A stretch of 32,631 bases of DNA from an uncultured Lentisphaeria bacterium (GTDB lineage: Bacteria; Verrucomicrobiota; Lentisphaeria; Victivallales; UBA1829). The notes under the pieces are model-generated. The model did not search any database and was not told the DNA's origin. It saw nothing but the letters and a program-made list of their open reading frames with translations. Made by a program: the position numbers and the translations under genes. Positions 1 through 7,911 of this stretch are shown one piece after another (the stretch's first letter is position 1; every line of letters begins with the position of its first letter). Where the stretch lies: contig CASDPB010000119.1 in NCBI GenBank assembly GCA_949282305.1, positions 1 through 32,631 on the forward strand, in the 5' to 3' direction.

Positions 1-1
1 A

Positions 2-94
2 ACCTCCTGTTCTATGCAGAGTTCGGCTGGTGAACCAAACTCTAATATAGGGCCGGAGGTTTCTACTTGCAACTTGAATCTGAAGATTGACTGA
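2..94 (+). CDS. 3' end of an unidentified gene, possibly tnpB-like (partial)
   Basis: An open frame enters from the left edge and stops at TGA 92-94, leaving 30 codons rich in Ser, Asn and Glu (ending ...STCNLNLKID). A strong rho-independent terminator begins 3 bases after the stop, which supports this being the true end of a gene. The last 60 bases of the frame can also fold into a long imperfect hairpin (AACCTCC 1-7 with GGAGGTT 55-61, AGAGTT 18-23 with AACTCT). A small polar tail with a structured coding 3' end is typical of TnpB proteins of IS200/IS605 elements, whose guide RNA overlaps the end of the gene. That identity is inference only: no catalytic or zinc-finger motif is inside the window. 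Confidence 0.35.
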   Translation, partial: TSCSMQSSAGEPNSNIGPEVSTCNLNLKID

Positions 95-97
95 ACA

Positions 98-124
98 TAC
101 CGGCAAAGCCGGTAGTTTTATTGT
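98..124 (+). terminator. rho-independent terminator of the left-edge gene
   Basis: A perfect 7-bp stem TACCGGC (98-104) / GCCGGTA (108-114) closes an AAA loop and is followed by GTTTTATTG. It lies 3 bases after a stop codon on the same strand, the classic layout for intrinsic termination. If the upstream gene is tnpB, this hairpin could instead be the right-end hairpin of the element. Confidence 0.7.
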
Positions 125-133
125 CCTGAAGGG

Positions 134-166
134 GACAAAAAGCGTCTGAACGGCACTGCTGCCGTT
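134..166 (-). terminator. rho-independent terminator of the glycosidase-like operon
   Basis: Read on the minus strand, AACGGCA/TGCCGTT forms a 7-bp stem (149-155 with 160-166) with a 4-base loop, followed after seven bases by a TTTTTG tract (about 135-140). It lies about 70 bases beyond the stop of the minus-strand gene that ends at 234. A small TTGTCC/GGACAA hairpin (121-126, 133-138) separates it from the plus-strand terminator. Confidence 0.5.
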
Positions 167-233
167 CCGGCGTTATGCCGTCATCCCGGCGGAGCATCCG
201 GATACGCGGACACTCCGCACTCTTTTCATTCCT

Positions 234-2381
234 TCATTCCGTTTTTTCCGGGAAGACGGCATTGGCGGAAACATCTCCGGTAAACCGGACTGCCTGCGGC
301 AGAGCGCCGTAAATCTCCCGCAGAAGACGCAGATCGTTCACACCATCGATCAAGCGGAAATACGCCAGTTTTGTAACGGGATTGACCAGTTCCGCATGAA
401 TGCACTTTCCCGTTCCGACTCTCAGGGCATCCGTATTTTCCGTCAGGCGGACGGATGTGGCTTTCAGAGGAACGGCAGGGGCAAGATGCGCATCCCTGAA
501 CTCAAAAAATCCCGTCTCTCCGTATGCCAGAATCATCACCCTGATCTTATCCGTTTCCGGAGTGAAGACCTTCGTCAGCTCTTTCCACTCCCCGGAACCT
601 TCGCTCCCGAGAAGCTCCTGCGCGACGACCTTTTTCCCTTCCAGAATCCGGAATCCGGCAAGCGGCAGAGAAAGCCCCGAGCCCTTCGCATACATTGTCA
701 TTTTATATTTTCTGCCCGGCTCCACGGCGATATTCCAGACCGCCTGATTGGAACCCTGCTTTTCCATATTGAAAATGATTCCGCCTTCCGGGGAGGCTGC
801 CGTGCCTTTGGCATATTGCGGTTTCACGGCAAGAAGATTTGCCGGAACCGCGGCGGAATTGCGGAATGCGATCCCGCCGGGCGCGATCACGAAATCGGGG
901 GAGTCGAAAGCCGGCAGCGGTTTCACCGCGGCGGGCGAAACCGGCGGCGCAGGATGTTTCTCAAGATAGGCGTTCGCCTTTTTCATCGCCGCCAGATAAC
1001 GATCCGCGGACTCCCGCAGCGCATACTCTGAGGGATTGATCTGGTCTTCGATGATGCGTGGTTTCCTTGAAAAGAACATTTCTCCGTAATAAAGCCAATA
1101 GCCATCCGCCTGCTGTGCCGCCTCCACCGCTTTTGCGCCGAGTCCTTCCGCATTGTAGCTTGAAATCGTCAGACCGGGCACATACAGGGCGGGCCAGCCC
1201 CATTTTTTCAGTTTTTCCCGGTTTTCTCTGCTCTGCTGGTTGTAGCCTCTGAAATACTCCCCCTCCCCCGAGATCAGAACCGGCATTCCCGGGGTGGCAA
1301 TTCCGCGTGCAATGCCGTTGGTATACCAGTTTCCCATTCCCGGCATCAGTCCGACAAGGAAATCCGGTTTCACGGAACGGACCTCAAGCATGATTTCCCG
1401 CAGTTTACGAGCCAGGCGCACTTCCAGCACCCCCAGATAATCCTCCAGTGTATAGCCGCGCCGGATGACATATTCCAGACGCTTTCCCGTTCCGGAAAGA
1501 TCGACCTCCTCGCCCACGGCTTCAAAAAAATGTTTCATGCAGCTGTCGCAGTAGCATCCGTCCTCCGCGCCGCCATAGGTGAACCCCGGATAACCGCCGG
1601 CATAGAATTCCTGGTCCAGCATCATTCCGCCGGGTGCGTCAAGCTCCCTGTAGATTCCGGCGACAATCTTCAGCGTGGGTCTGATCAGCCGATCCCAGTA
1701 AACGGAATCAAGGGGGCACGGCGTTTTCTGGACGCCGTAACCCGCGCTGCGGCATTTCTCATACGCGGTGCGATCCATGATCTGCTGAGTCTCCTTATGA
1801 TACCACATCAGCGGAATCGGAATCAGCCCGTATTTTTTTGCCGTCGCAATTTCCCTCCGGAGGAAGTCCAGACGCGGCAGATTCTTTTCCGTGACCAGCG
1901 CACCTTTTCCTGCCGTTGATTCCGGGGTGACTCCATTGTGAATGCCGCTCCATCCCATTGCCATATTGAAACCGGCACCGCACAGTTTTTCCGCACGTTC
2001 CGCAGTCTGGACAGCGGAAGAATTCATGCGGACTTTTTCCCTGCGCAGCTTTGCCGCAATGGCGAACTCCGGAACCGCATCTTCGTAGGAAACGGAAGTT
2101 ACAACCGCGCGGGGACGGCATTCCACGGTGTTTTCCGCAGCATACCAGACCGCCGGCGTAAGATCCGCCTTTATGAGTCCGCCGTCCGGCTTGAAGTATC
2201 CGAGAATCCTGCCGTTCAGCCGGATGCAGAGCGGCTTGTCACTTCGCAGTTCCGCAGTCACGGTTCCCCCTGGTGCGGCATCCGGCGGCAGGACAAAAGT
2301 TCTTCCGTCCTGCGGCTTCATGATTCCTCCGAACGCCGTCATCACAGCCAGCAGACATGTTCCCGTCAGCAATGTTCTCAT
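234..2381 (-). CDS. secreted glycoside-hydrolase-like TIM-barrel protein with C-terminal carbohydrate-binding-like domain
   Basis: A 715-residue exported protein. Residues 1-19 form a signal peptide (basic start, hydrophobic core, AFGG). A short beta-rich region follows, then roughly residues 110-470 read like a glycosidase TIM barrel: GAGFNMAMGWSGIH, a barrel-strand acid in GGMMLDQEFY, and a CYCDSCMKHFF cluster of the kind seen in uncharacterised glycosidase-like families. Residues about 500-650 look like a jelly-roll CBM4/9-type domain (VEPGRKYKMTMYAKGSG, FFEFRDAHLAPA). I cannot assign a CAZy family or substrate. ATG at 2381 has an upstream AGGGAG ribosome site. The gene lies 18 bases after the pseudopilin gene and is the last of a three-gene operon headed by a GntR/LacI-type regulator, so expression is probably induced by a sugar or glycan fragment. 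Confidence 0.6.
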   Translation of the reverse strand: MRTLLTGTCLLAVMTAFGGIMKPQDGRTFVLPPDAAPGGTVTAELRSDKPLCIRLNGRILGYFKPDGGLIKADLTPAVWYAAENTVECRPRAVVTSVSYEDAVPEFAIAAKLRREKVRMNSSAVQTAERAEKLCGAGFNMAMGWSGIHNGVTPESTAGKGALVTEKNLPRLDFLRREIATAKKYGLIPIPLMWYHKETQQIMDRTAYEKCRSAGYGVQKTPCPLDSVYWDRLIRPTLKIVAGIYRELDAPGGMMLDQEFYAGGYPGFTYGGAEDGCYCDSCMKHFFEAVGEEVDLSGTGKRLEYVIRRGYTLEDYLGVLEVRLARKLREIMLEVRSVKPDFLVGLMPGMGNWYTNGIARGIATPGMPVLISGEGEYFRGYNQQSRENREKLKKWGWPALYVPGLTISSYNAEGLGAKAVEAAQQADGYWLYYGEMFFSRKPRIIEDQINPSEYALRESADRYLAAMKKANAYLEKHPAPPVSPAAVKPLPAFDSPDFVIAPGGIAFRNSAAVPANLLAVKPQYAKGTAASPEGGIIFNMEKQGSNQAVWNIAVEPGRKYKMTMYAKGSGLSLPLAGFRILEGKKVVAQELLGSEGSGEWKELTKVFTPETDKIRVMILAYGETGFFEFRDAHLAPAVPLKATSVRLTENTDALRVGTGKCIHAELVNPVTKLAYFRLIDGVNDLRLLREIYGALPQAVRFTGDVSANAVFPEKTE

Positions 2382-2399
2382 GCAAATCTCCCTGTTTAA

Positions 2400-3182
2400 T
2401 TATAAACTGTCAATGTATTTGAAAAAGTAGGTTCCCGCCGCATCATAATAGGACGGCGCGCTGCCGTAGTTGAACATGGCGCTGTCGAACTTCACGGCTC
2501 TTACATGTCCGTCATAGAAAAACGTATTGTATTTGTCGTAATGGAATGCGGGGTAGACATATCCGCGGATTCGATAGCGTCCCTGCATGTCCAGGGACGG
2601 ATTCGCAAAGAACATGGCGATGGAATCCGCTCCGAGCGCGTTCCTGCTGCCGCCGTTCTGCAGACGGGGACGCGCGATTCCGTTCATCGGGCTGACGCGC
2701 ATCATGTAATCGGAGCGCTGATCGCCGTTCTTCCCGTATTTTTCCATCCACATTCTGTTGCGGGGATGTCCATCCGGACAGAGAAGCACTTTGTAGGATA
2801 TCAAGTCCATTTCCCAGAGATGCCCCAGGAGTCTGTAATTCGTCCCCGTCTTGATGTAGGTGGCAAAACCGTAGCTCATCCATGCGGGATTCGCATTCTG
2901 CGGCAGATAACCGTCATATGAGTCCGAATAAACGGCGACCGCCGTGGAAATCTGCTTCAAATTGCTTCTGCAGTTGGACTCCTTCGCCAGATCGCGTGCC
3001 CGTCCCAGAGCAGGCAGGAGCATGGACGCCAGTATCGCGATGATCGAAATAACAATCAGAAGTTCAATTAATGTAAACATTGTTCCGTCCGCAGACTTCC
3101 TTCCGCTCCCCGCCTCTTTCTCCCTGTTTTTCACCGGAACTCCCGGCTCCGGCAGCATGGTGCGATGACATGTGTGCTTCAT
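2400..3182 (-). CDS. pseudopilin-like protein with type II/IV prepilin N-terminus and H-X9-DG motif
   Basis: A 260-residue protein of the prepilin-type N-methylation family abundant in Lentisphaerae and Planctomycetes. A 35-residue basic leader precedes [18 protein letters not shown], the membrane/coiled-coil helix, with Phe36 at +1 and Glu40 at +5. The C-terminal half holds an exact H-X9-DG motif ([13 protein letters not shown]), the hallmark of the prepilin-associated DUF1559-like family. The residue before the cleavage point is Met, not the canonical Gly. ATG 3182 is preceded by GGAGG and GAGGGG; an internal Met35 start would remove the leader and is unlikely. It starts 6 bases after the regulator gene, so it is co-transcribed. 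It probably anchors in the inner membrane or assembles into a pseudopilus; its actual role is unknown. Confidence 0.85.
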   Translation of the reverse strand: MKHTCHRTMLPEPGVPVKNREKEAGSGRKSADGTMFTLIELLIVISIIAILASMLLPALGRARDLAKESNCRSNLKQISTAVAVYSDSYDGYLPQNANPAWMSYGFATYIKTGTNYRLLGHLWEMDLISYKVLLCPDGHPRNRMWMEKYGKNGDQRSDYMMRVSPMNGIARPRLQNGGSRNALGADSIAMFFANPSLDMQGRYRIRGYVYPAFHYDKYNTFFYDGHVRAVKFDSAMFNYGSAPSYYDAAGTYFFKYIDSL

Positions 3183-3188
3183 TGCCCC

Positions 3189-4358
3189 TCAACCTCCATT
3201 TCCATATATGTTCTGTTTTGAGTTAAGATTCCTGAAAGACGGCGTGTTGCCTACCGTAAAATGAGGACGGATCTGCATCGTCACTCCGCCATCCAGCTTG
3301 CCGCTGATCGTCTCCAGCAGCAGCCAGACGGCTTTTCCGCAGATTTCCTCCAGGCGGCAATCCAGACCGCTGATGCAGACGGGGGACAAAACGGAAGAAA
3401 CGCCGTTGTTCCCCCCGGTAACGCCGATGTCGGCAGGGACTTTCAACCCAAGCCGCTCCAGCGCGGTAATGGTGCAATAGGCGCGCCAGTCATCCACACA
3501 TACGAATGCGTCGGGCTTTTCCAGACTGCCGTCATGAAACATGGGTTCCAGATAAGGCAGATAATCGGTTACGCTGCTCTCCTTTTCCGGCAGTCCATTG
3601 CAGAACGGACGCTGCCAGACTGCGCAATATTTCCGCTCAAAAGGCAGATCCAGCTCCTTGAGCGCCGTCCGGAACGCATAATAACGTTCCAGGGAGATCG
3701 GCATGTCGATTTCATTGGTGACGAAGCCGATCCGGCGGTATCCCGCACGCTTCAGCCGCTCCACCGCCTGATAGCAGAAACTGCTGTTGTCTCCTTTGAC
3801 GCAATGACCGTCAAGATCCGGATGCCGATATTGAATCGCCACATTCGGAAGCGGCTCAATCCAGCGCCGGTAGAATTCCGGCGCCACAGGCCCGTGGAAG
3901 ACAATCCCCGCGACATCATTGTTGGAAAGACACGGCGGCGGCATCCAGTCCGGACCGATATGGGAGATCAGCAGATTGTAGCCGTTCGGACTGCAAACCT
4001 TTGTAATGCCGTTGATCATCGGGGCGTAAGTTCCCGGATTGAAGAAGACATCGCGCGGCAGTGCCGTTGCGAAGGAGAGAAACACGATCTGCCGTCTGGA
4101 CACGGCGGATTCCGTCCGTTCTTCTGGCAGAGTGACAAACGTTCCGCTTCCCTTCACCTTCCGCAGCAGTCCGGAACGGACAAGATTGTCCAGCGCGATC
4201 CGCACAGACCCCCGGCTGATGGAATAACGTTCCGCCAGCATTGTTTCCGGGCAAATCTTGCTTCCCGGCGCCAGACGCCCATTCATAATATCCGCGCGCA
4301 GTTCCGCTTCCAGCGCCTCGTAAGCCAGCTCTGAATGCAATGGAGTGAATTCTGCCAT
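3189..4358 (-). CDS. GntR-type winged-helix regulator with LacI-type sugar-sensing domain
   Basis: A 389-residue hybrid regulator of the AraR-like architecture. Residues about 13-72 are a GntR winged helix (LEAELRADIMNGRLAPGSK, RGSVRIALDNL, VKGSGTFV). Residues about 90-370 are a LacI/periplasmic-binding-protein-like effector domain (FVCVDDWRAYCTITALERLG, DIGVTGGNNG). Such proteins are usually repressors released by a sugar. ATG 4358 has a weak AAAGGG upstream. It is first in an operon with the pseudopilin and glycosidase-like genes and has a perfect consensus promoter overlapped by a palindrome, so autoregulation and control of the two downstream genes are likely. The ligand cannot be read from the sequence. 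Confidence 0.88.
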   Translation of the reverse strand: MAEFTPLHSELAYEALEAELRADIMNGRLAPGSKICPETMLAERYSISRGSVRIALDNLVRSGLLRKVKGSGTFVTLPEERTESAVSRRQIVFLSFATALPRDVFFNPGTYAPMINGITKVCSPNGYNLLISHIGPDWMPPPCLSNNDVAGIVFHGPVAPEFYRRWIEPLPNVAIQYRHPDLDGHCVKGDNSSFCYQAVERLKRAGYRRIGFVTNEIDMPISLERYYAFRTALKELDLPFERKYCAVWQRPFCNGLPEKESSVTDYLPYLEPMFHDGSLEKPDAFVCVDDWRAYCTITALERLGLKVPADIGVTGGNNGVSSVLSPVCISGLDCRLEEICGKAVWLLLETISGKLDGGVTMQIRPHFTVGNTPSFRNLNSKQNIYGNGG

Positions 4359-4388
4359 GCTGCCCTTTCAAAAAGTTGTCCAAAATTT

Positions 4389-4410
4389 GTTCTATAATTG
4401 ATTATACAAC
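4389..4410. promoter_or_regulatory. candidate operator palindrome over the regulator -10 box
   Basis: Arms GTTCTATAAT (4389-4398) and ATTATACAAC (4401-4410) are inverted repeats matching at 9 of 10 positions with a 2-base centre. The right arm contains the -10 box of the regulator promoter. Position and symmetry fit a dimeric GntR-type winged helix blocking its own promoter. Confidence 0.6.
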
Positions 4411-4429
4411 ATTTTCATTTCTTTGTCAA
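4401..4429 (-). promoter_or_regulatory. consensus sigma-70 promoter of the regulator-pseudopilin-glycosidase operon
   Basis: On the minus strand TTGACA (4424-4429) and TATAAT (4401-4406) are separated by exactly 17 bases, matching the consensus at all 12 positions. The predicted start lies about 35 bases before the regulator ATG. A promoter this strong is usually held down by a repressor, and the palindrome over its -10 box fits this. Confidence 0.85.
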
Positions 4430-4584
4430 GACCTTTTCTGCGAAAAAGATTGCTTTTTTACGGGAAACATACTCCACATCTGCTGCAAAGGGGAAAACGA
4501 GAGACTTTCCGATTCGGAAAATGATGCGGGAGCCTTCGGCTGTCCTGCCGTGCTCCTGCGCGCAAGTCGTCCGCCGCAGAAGAG

Positions 4585-4660
4585 AATCCCCCGCCGGAGT
4601 CGCCGGGAGGGGGATTTGTTCTATCCGGTTCGGGAACCCCGGCGGGAAGGTTCCCGGAAC
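4585..4660 (-). terminator. tandem hairpins after ruvB, possible terminator region
   Basis: Within the 320-base non-coding stretch 4359-4678 two hairpins follow the ruvB stop. The first pairs GTTCGGGAACC (4628-4638) with GGTTCCCGGAAC (4649-4660, one bulge). The second has an 8-bp perfect stem, AATCCCCC (4585-4592) with GGGGGATT (4609-4616), followed on the minus strand by a pyrimidine-rich CTCTTCT. Neither has a strong T-tract, so termination is plausible but not certain. The rest of the stretch holds the regulator promoter and nothing else I can name. Confidence 0.4.
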
Positions 4661-4678
4661 TTTGTTTCCGTCCGCCGC

Positions 4679-5719
4679 TTACAGCAGGAACGGCTGGTCA
4701 TCTTTCGGATTGCGGGTTCTGCGAACCTGCGGGGTGAGTCCGAACAGGTGCCATGCCTTGTCGGTCGCGAGACGCCCCTGCGCGGTGCGCATCATATAGC
4801 CTTCCTGAATCAGATAGGGCTCATAGACGTCCTCAATGGTGTCCGCCTCCTCGCCGATCGCCACGGAAAGGGAGTTCAAACCGACGGGACCGCCCTTGAA
4901 ATTCGCGATGATCGTCTCCAGAATGCGCTTGTCCATTTCATCCAGGCCGTGGTCATCAATATCCAGCATGGTCAACGCCTTGTGCGCAATTTCCTCGGTG
5001 ACTTTGCCGCCCGCCTTGACCTGCGCATAGTCACGCGTCCAGCGGAGCAGGTTGTTGGCAATACGCGGAGTCCCGCGGCTTCTCCGCGCGATTTCCAGAG
5101 CTCCGGCGGAATCGATCTCGATATTCAGAATCTTAGAGGAACGCAGGACAATGTCCCGGAGATCCTCCGGCGCGTAATAGTCAAGGCGGAGTGAAAGCAG
5201 GAAGCGCGAACGCAGAGGCGCGGAAAGCATTCCCTGCCGCGTGGTCGCGCCGATCAGTGTGAAACGCGGAATATTGAGCCGGACGGAACGCGCGCCGGGC
5301 CCCTGGTCGATCATGATGTCGATGAAGAAGTCCTCCATCGCGCTGTAAAGGTATTCTTCCACCGTGGTGTTCAGACGGTGAATTTCATCAATGAAAAGCA
5401 CATCGCCTTCGTTCAACGAGGTCAGAAGCCCTGCAAGATCGCCCGGCTTCTCAATGACGGGTCCGCTGGAAGTCTTGATTCCGCATCCCTTTTCGTTGGC
5501 GACGATATAGGCGAGCGTCGTCTTTCCGAGTCCCGGAGGACCGCTGAGCAGGAGATGGCCGAGCGGCTCGTTCCTCGACCTTGCCGCATGCACATAGACC
5601 TCCATGCGTTCCTTAACCTTTTCCTGACCGGGAAACGAGGAAAAAGACTGCGGGCGCAGAGTGGTCTCCACCTCCTCGTCCTTCCTGTTCAAAGTGGATG
5701 TAATGAATCTTTCCGCCAT
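4679..5719 (-). CDS. ruvB: Holliday junction branch migration ATPase RuvB
   Basis: A 346-residue AAA+ motor that, with RuvA, drives branch migration of Holliday junctions during recombinational repair. The family order is intact: N-terminal [17 protein letters not shown], Walker [12 protein letters not shown] (about 61-71), Walker [10 protein letters not shown] (about 108-116), sensor 1 and arginine-finger region ([21 protein letters not shown]), and a C-terminal winged helix ([22 protein letters not shown] region). Length is normal for the family. ATG 5719 has an AAGGTGAG ribosome site. ruvA and ruvC are not adjacent, unlike in many bacteria. It is divergent from tkt across 110 bases. Confidence 0.97.
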   Translation of the reverse strand: MAERFITSTLNRKDEEVETTLRPQSFSSFPGQEKVKERMEVYVHAARSRNEPLGHLLLSGPPGLGKTTLAYIVANEKGCGIKTSSGPVIEKPGDLAGLLTSLNEGDVLFIDEIHRLNTTVEEYLYSAMEDFFIDIMIDQGPGARSVRLNIPRFTLIGATTRQGMLSAPLRSRFLLSLRLDYYAPEDLRDIVLRSSKILNIEIDSAGALEIARRSRGTPRIANNLLRWTRDYAQVKAGGKVTEEIAHKALTMLDIDDHGLDEMDKRILETIIANFKGGPVGLNSLSVAIGEEADTIEDVYEPYLIQEGYMMRTAQGRLATDKAWHLFGLTPQVRRTRNPKDDQPFLL

Positions 5720-5776
5720 TGCTCACCTTTTTTGTATGAAAAAAATTTGCTTTTTCCGTTTATGAAAGTATCGTAT

Positions 5777-5805
5777 CACCTTATAATCTATTCTGCCTAT
5801 ATAAT
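5777..5805 (+). promoter_or_regulatory. candidate tkt promoter
   Basis: The AT-rich ruvB-tkt intergenic region contains TATAAT at 5800-5805 (within TATATAATATAAC) and another TATAAT at 5782-5787. Neither has a good -35 box at 16-18 bases. One of them probably drives tkt, 25-45 bases upstream of its start codon. I see no equally clear minus-strand promoter for ruvB. Confidence 0.4.
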
Positions 5806-5829
5806 ATAACACAAAAAAGGGAAAGTTAA

Positions 5830-7824
5830 ATGGCAAACGAAAAAATGATGAAACTTGCGGCGGACACCGTAAGGCTTCTGTCGGCAGACGCAATCCAGAA
5901 AGCAAAATCAGGGCACCCCGGCATGCCCATGGGCTGTGCGGACTTCGCATTCGACCTCTGGTTCAATCACATGAAACACAATCCGAAAAATCCGGACTGG
6001 CTCGGGCGCGACCGCTTTGTGCTTTCCGCCGGACACGGTTCCATGCTCATTTACAGCCTGCTTCATCTTTTCGGCTATGGACTTTCCATGGAAGAGATCA
6101 AACAGTTCCGCCAGTGGGGAAGCAAAACCCCCGGGCATCCGGAATACGGACATACGACGGGCATTGAGGTCACGACCGGCCCGCTCGGAACCGGCTTCGC
6201 TTCCGGCGTCGGCATGGCTGTCGCCGCGAAATACACTGCCGCGACATGCGGACTCGAAGGCACCGGACTGCTTGACAACAAAATCTACATCATCTCCGGC
6301 GACGGCTGCATGATGGAAGGCATCACGCATGAAGCCGCCTCTTTCGCCGGACACCAGAAACTTGACAACATCATCGTTTTCTACGATTCAAACAAGATCA
6401 GCATCGAAGGCTCCACCGAAATCGCATTCACGGAAGACGTCGGCAAGCGGTTTGAAGCCTATGACTGGCGCGTCATCAAATGCGCCAACGCCAACGATTA
6501 CGCACAAGTCGAAAAGGCTCTTGAGGAGGCGAAGAAAAGCGACGGGCGCCCGACCCTCATCATCGGGTCCACCACGATCGGATTCGGCGCGCCGAACAAG
6601 GCGGGCAAGGCGAGCAGCCATGGCGAACCGCTCGGAGCCGAAGAGCTTGCGGCTGCAAGAAAAGCGCTCGGCTTCCCGGAACAGGAATTCTACGTTCCGC
6701 AGGAAGTCAGGGACATGATTGACGCGCGTGTCGCGGAACTCGAAAAAGAGGCGGCGGCATGGGATGCGAAATTCCAGCAGTTCGTCGAAGCGAATCCCGA
6801 CAAGGCCGCCCTGCTCTCCAGGATGATGAACCGTGAAGTTCCCGCAAATCTGCTTGAGGAACTGGTCGCCGCAGCTCCGGTTGAAAAGCCGGTCGCAAGC
6901 CGCGCATCCAGCGGAACCATTCTCCAGAAGGCGGCGGCTCTTGTTCCCGCCCTCTGCGGCGGCGCGGCGGACCTTGCGCCATCCACAAAAACGGATCTCA
7001 AAGGGGTTCCCTATTTCTCGCCGGAAAACAGAGCCGGCCGCAACTTCCATTTCGGCGTCCGTGAACTCGGCATGGGCTTTATCGCGAACGGCATGGCGCT
7101 CTACGGCGCGGCAATCGCCTATTCCTCCACGTTCTTCGTGTTCTCCGATTTCATGAAGCCGGCAATCAGGCTTGCCGCGCTCCAGCAGCTTCCGGTCATT
7201 TACGTGTTCACGCATGATTCCTTCTTCGTCGGAGAAGACGGCCCCACCCATGAACCGGTCGAACAGCTTGCCATGCTGCGCACGATCCCCGGCATGACGG
7301 TCATCCGTCCCGCCGAGGCGGTGGAGTGCGCACATGCCTGGGCTTACGCGATCACGGCGAAATCCCCGGTCGCGCTGATCCTGACCCGTCAGGATCTCCG
7401 TCCGCTCTGCGAATGCGTCCGCCCGAAAGTCGCACTCGAAAAGGGTGCTTATGTCGTCTCCTGCGAGGAAGGTTTTGAATACATTCTGATCGGAACCGGT
7501 TCCGAACTCAATCTCGCACTGGACACCGCCGAAGAGCTCCGCAGGGAAGGCAGAAAAGTCCGCGTGGTCTCCATGCCCTCCTGGGAACTTTTCCTCAAAC
7601 AGGACAAGGCTTACAGGGACTCCGTTCTTCCGCCGTCCTGCAAGAAGCGTGTTTCCATTGAAGCCGGTTCCACCTTCGGATGGGAAAAGTTCGTCGGAGA
7701 CGAGGGACTTGCCATCGGGCTGGATCACTTCGGAGCCTCCGCACCGTACAAGGTTCTCACGGAGAAATTCGGGTTCACCGTTCCCGCAGTGATCGAGAAG
7801 ATGAAAGCGCACTTCAAATTCTGA
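5830..7824 (+). CDS. tkt: transketolase
   Basis: A 664-residue thiamine-diphosphate enzyme of the non-oxidative pentose phosphate pathway that moves two-carbon units between sugar phosphates. Visible motifs: the N-terminal signature KAKSGHPGMPMGCADFAFDLW, the GTGFASGVGMAVAAK region, the ThDP/Mg motif GDGCMMEGITHEAASFAGH (about 157-175), the pyrimidine-domain glutamate region HFGVRELGMGFIANGMALYG, and the GEDGPTHEPVEQLAMLR signature. Length is standard. ATG 5830 follows AAAGGGAAAG. The gene stands alone between its own upstream region and a strong terminator, so it is probably monocistronic. Confidence 0.97.
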   Translation: MANEKMMKLAADTVRLLSADAIQKAKSGHPGMPMGCADFAFDLWFNHMKHNPKNPDWLGRDRFVLSAGHGSMLIYSLLHLFGYGLSMEEIKQFRQWGSKTPGHPEYGHTTGIEVTTGPLGTGFASGVGMAVAAKYTAATCGLEGTGLLDNKIYIISGDGCMMEGITHEAASFAGHQKLDNIIVFYDSNKISIEGSTEIAFTEDVGKRFEAYDWRVIKCANANDYAQVEKALEEAKKSDGRPTLIIGSTTIGFGAPNKAGKASSHGEPLGAEELAAARKALGFPEQEFYVPQEVRDMIDARVAELEKEAAAWDAKFQQFVEANPDKAALLSRMMNREVPANLLEELVAAAPVEKPVASRASSGTILQKAAALVPALCGGAADLAPSTKTDLKGVPYFSPENRAGRNFHFGVRELGMGFIANGMALYGAAIAYSSTFFVFSDFMKPAIRLAALQQLPVIYVFTHDSFFVGEDGPTHEPVEQLAMLRTIPGMTVIRPAEAVECAHAWAYAITAKSPVALILTRQDLRPLCECVRPKVALEKGAYVVSCEEGFEYILIGTGSELNLALDTAEELRREGRKVRVVSMPSWELFLKQDKAYRDSVLPPSCKKRVSIEAGSTFGWEKFVGDEGLAIGLDHFGASAPYKVLTEKFGFTVPAVIEKMKAHFKF

Positions 7825-7858
7825 TCGCGGAAGTGATCGTCACATAACAGAAAAGAAG

Positions 7859-7901
7859 GGCCTGAAGGATGAATGCCTGTCCTTCAGGTCTTTCCGGTTT
7901 T
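7859..7901 (+). terminator. rho-independent terminator of tkt
   Basis: GGCCTGAAGGA (7859-7869) pairs with TCCTTCAGGTC (7880-7890), 10 Watson-Crick pairs plus one G-U, around a 10-base loop, followed by TCTTTCCGGTTTT. It lies about 35 bases after the tkt stop. An ATG at 7873 in the loop, in frame with the next gene, is therefore unlikely to be a real start. Confidence 0.8.
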
Positions 7902-7911
7902 CAGGTTATCC

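Noticed and set aside
6388-7812. Long open frame antisense to transketolase (474 codons)
   Set aside because: It lies wholly within tkt on the other strand, and its protein is Arg/Gly-rich without any family motif. It is an effect of GC-rich codon use.
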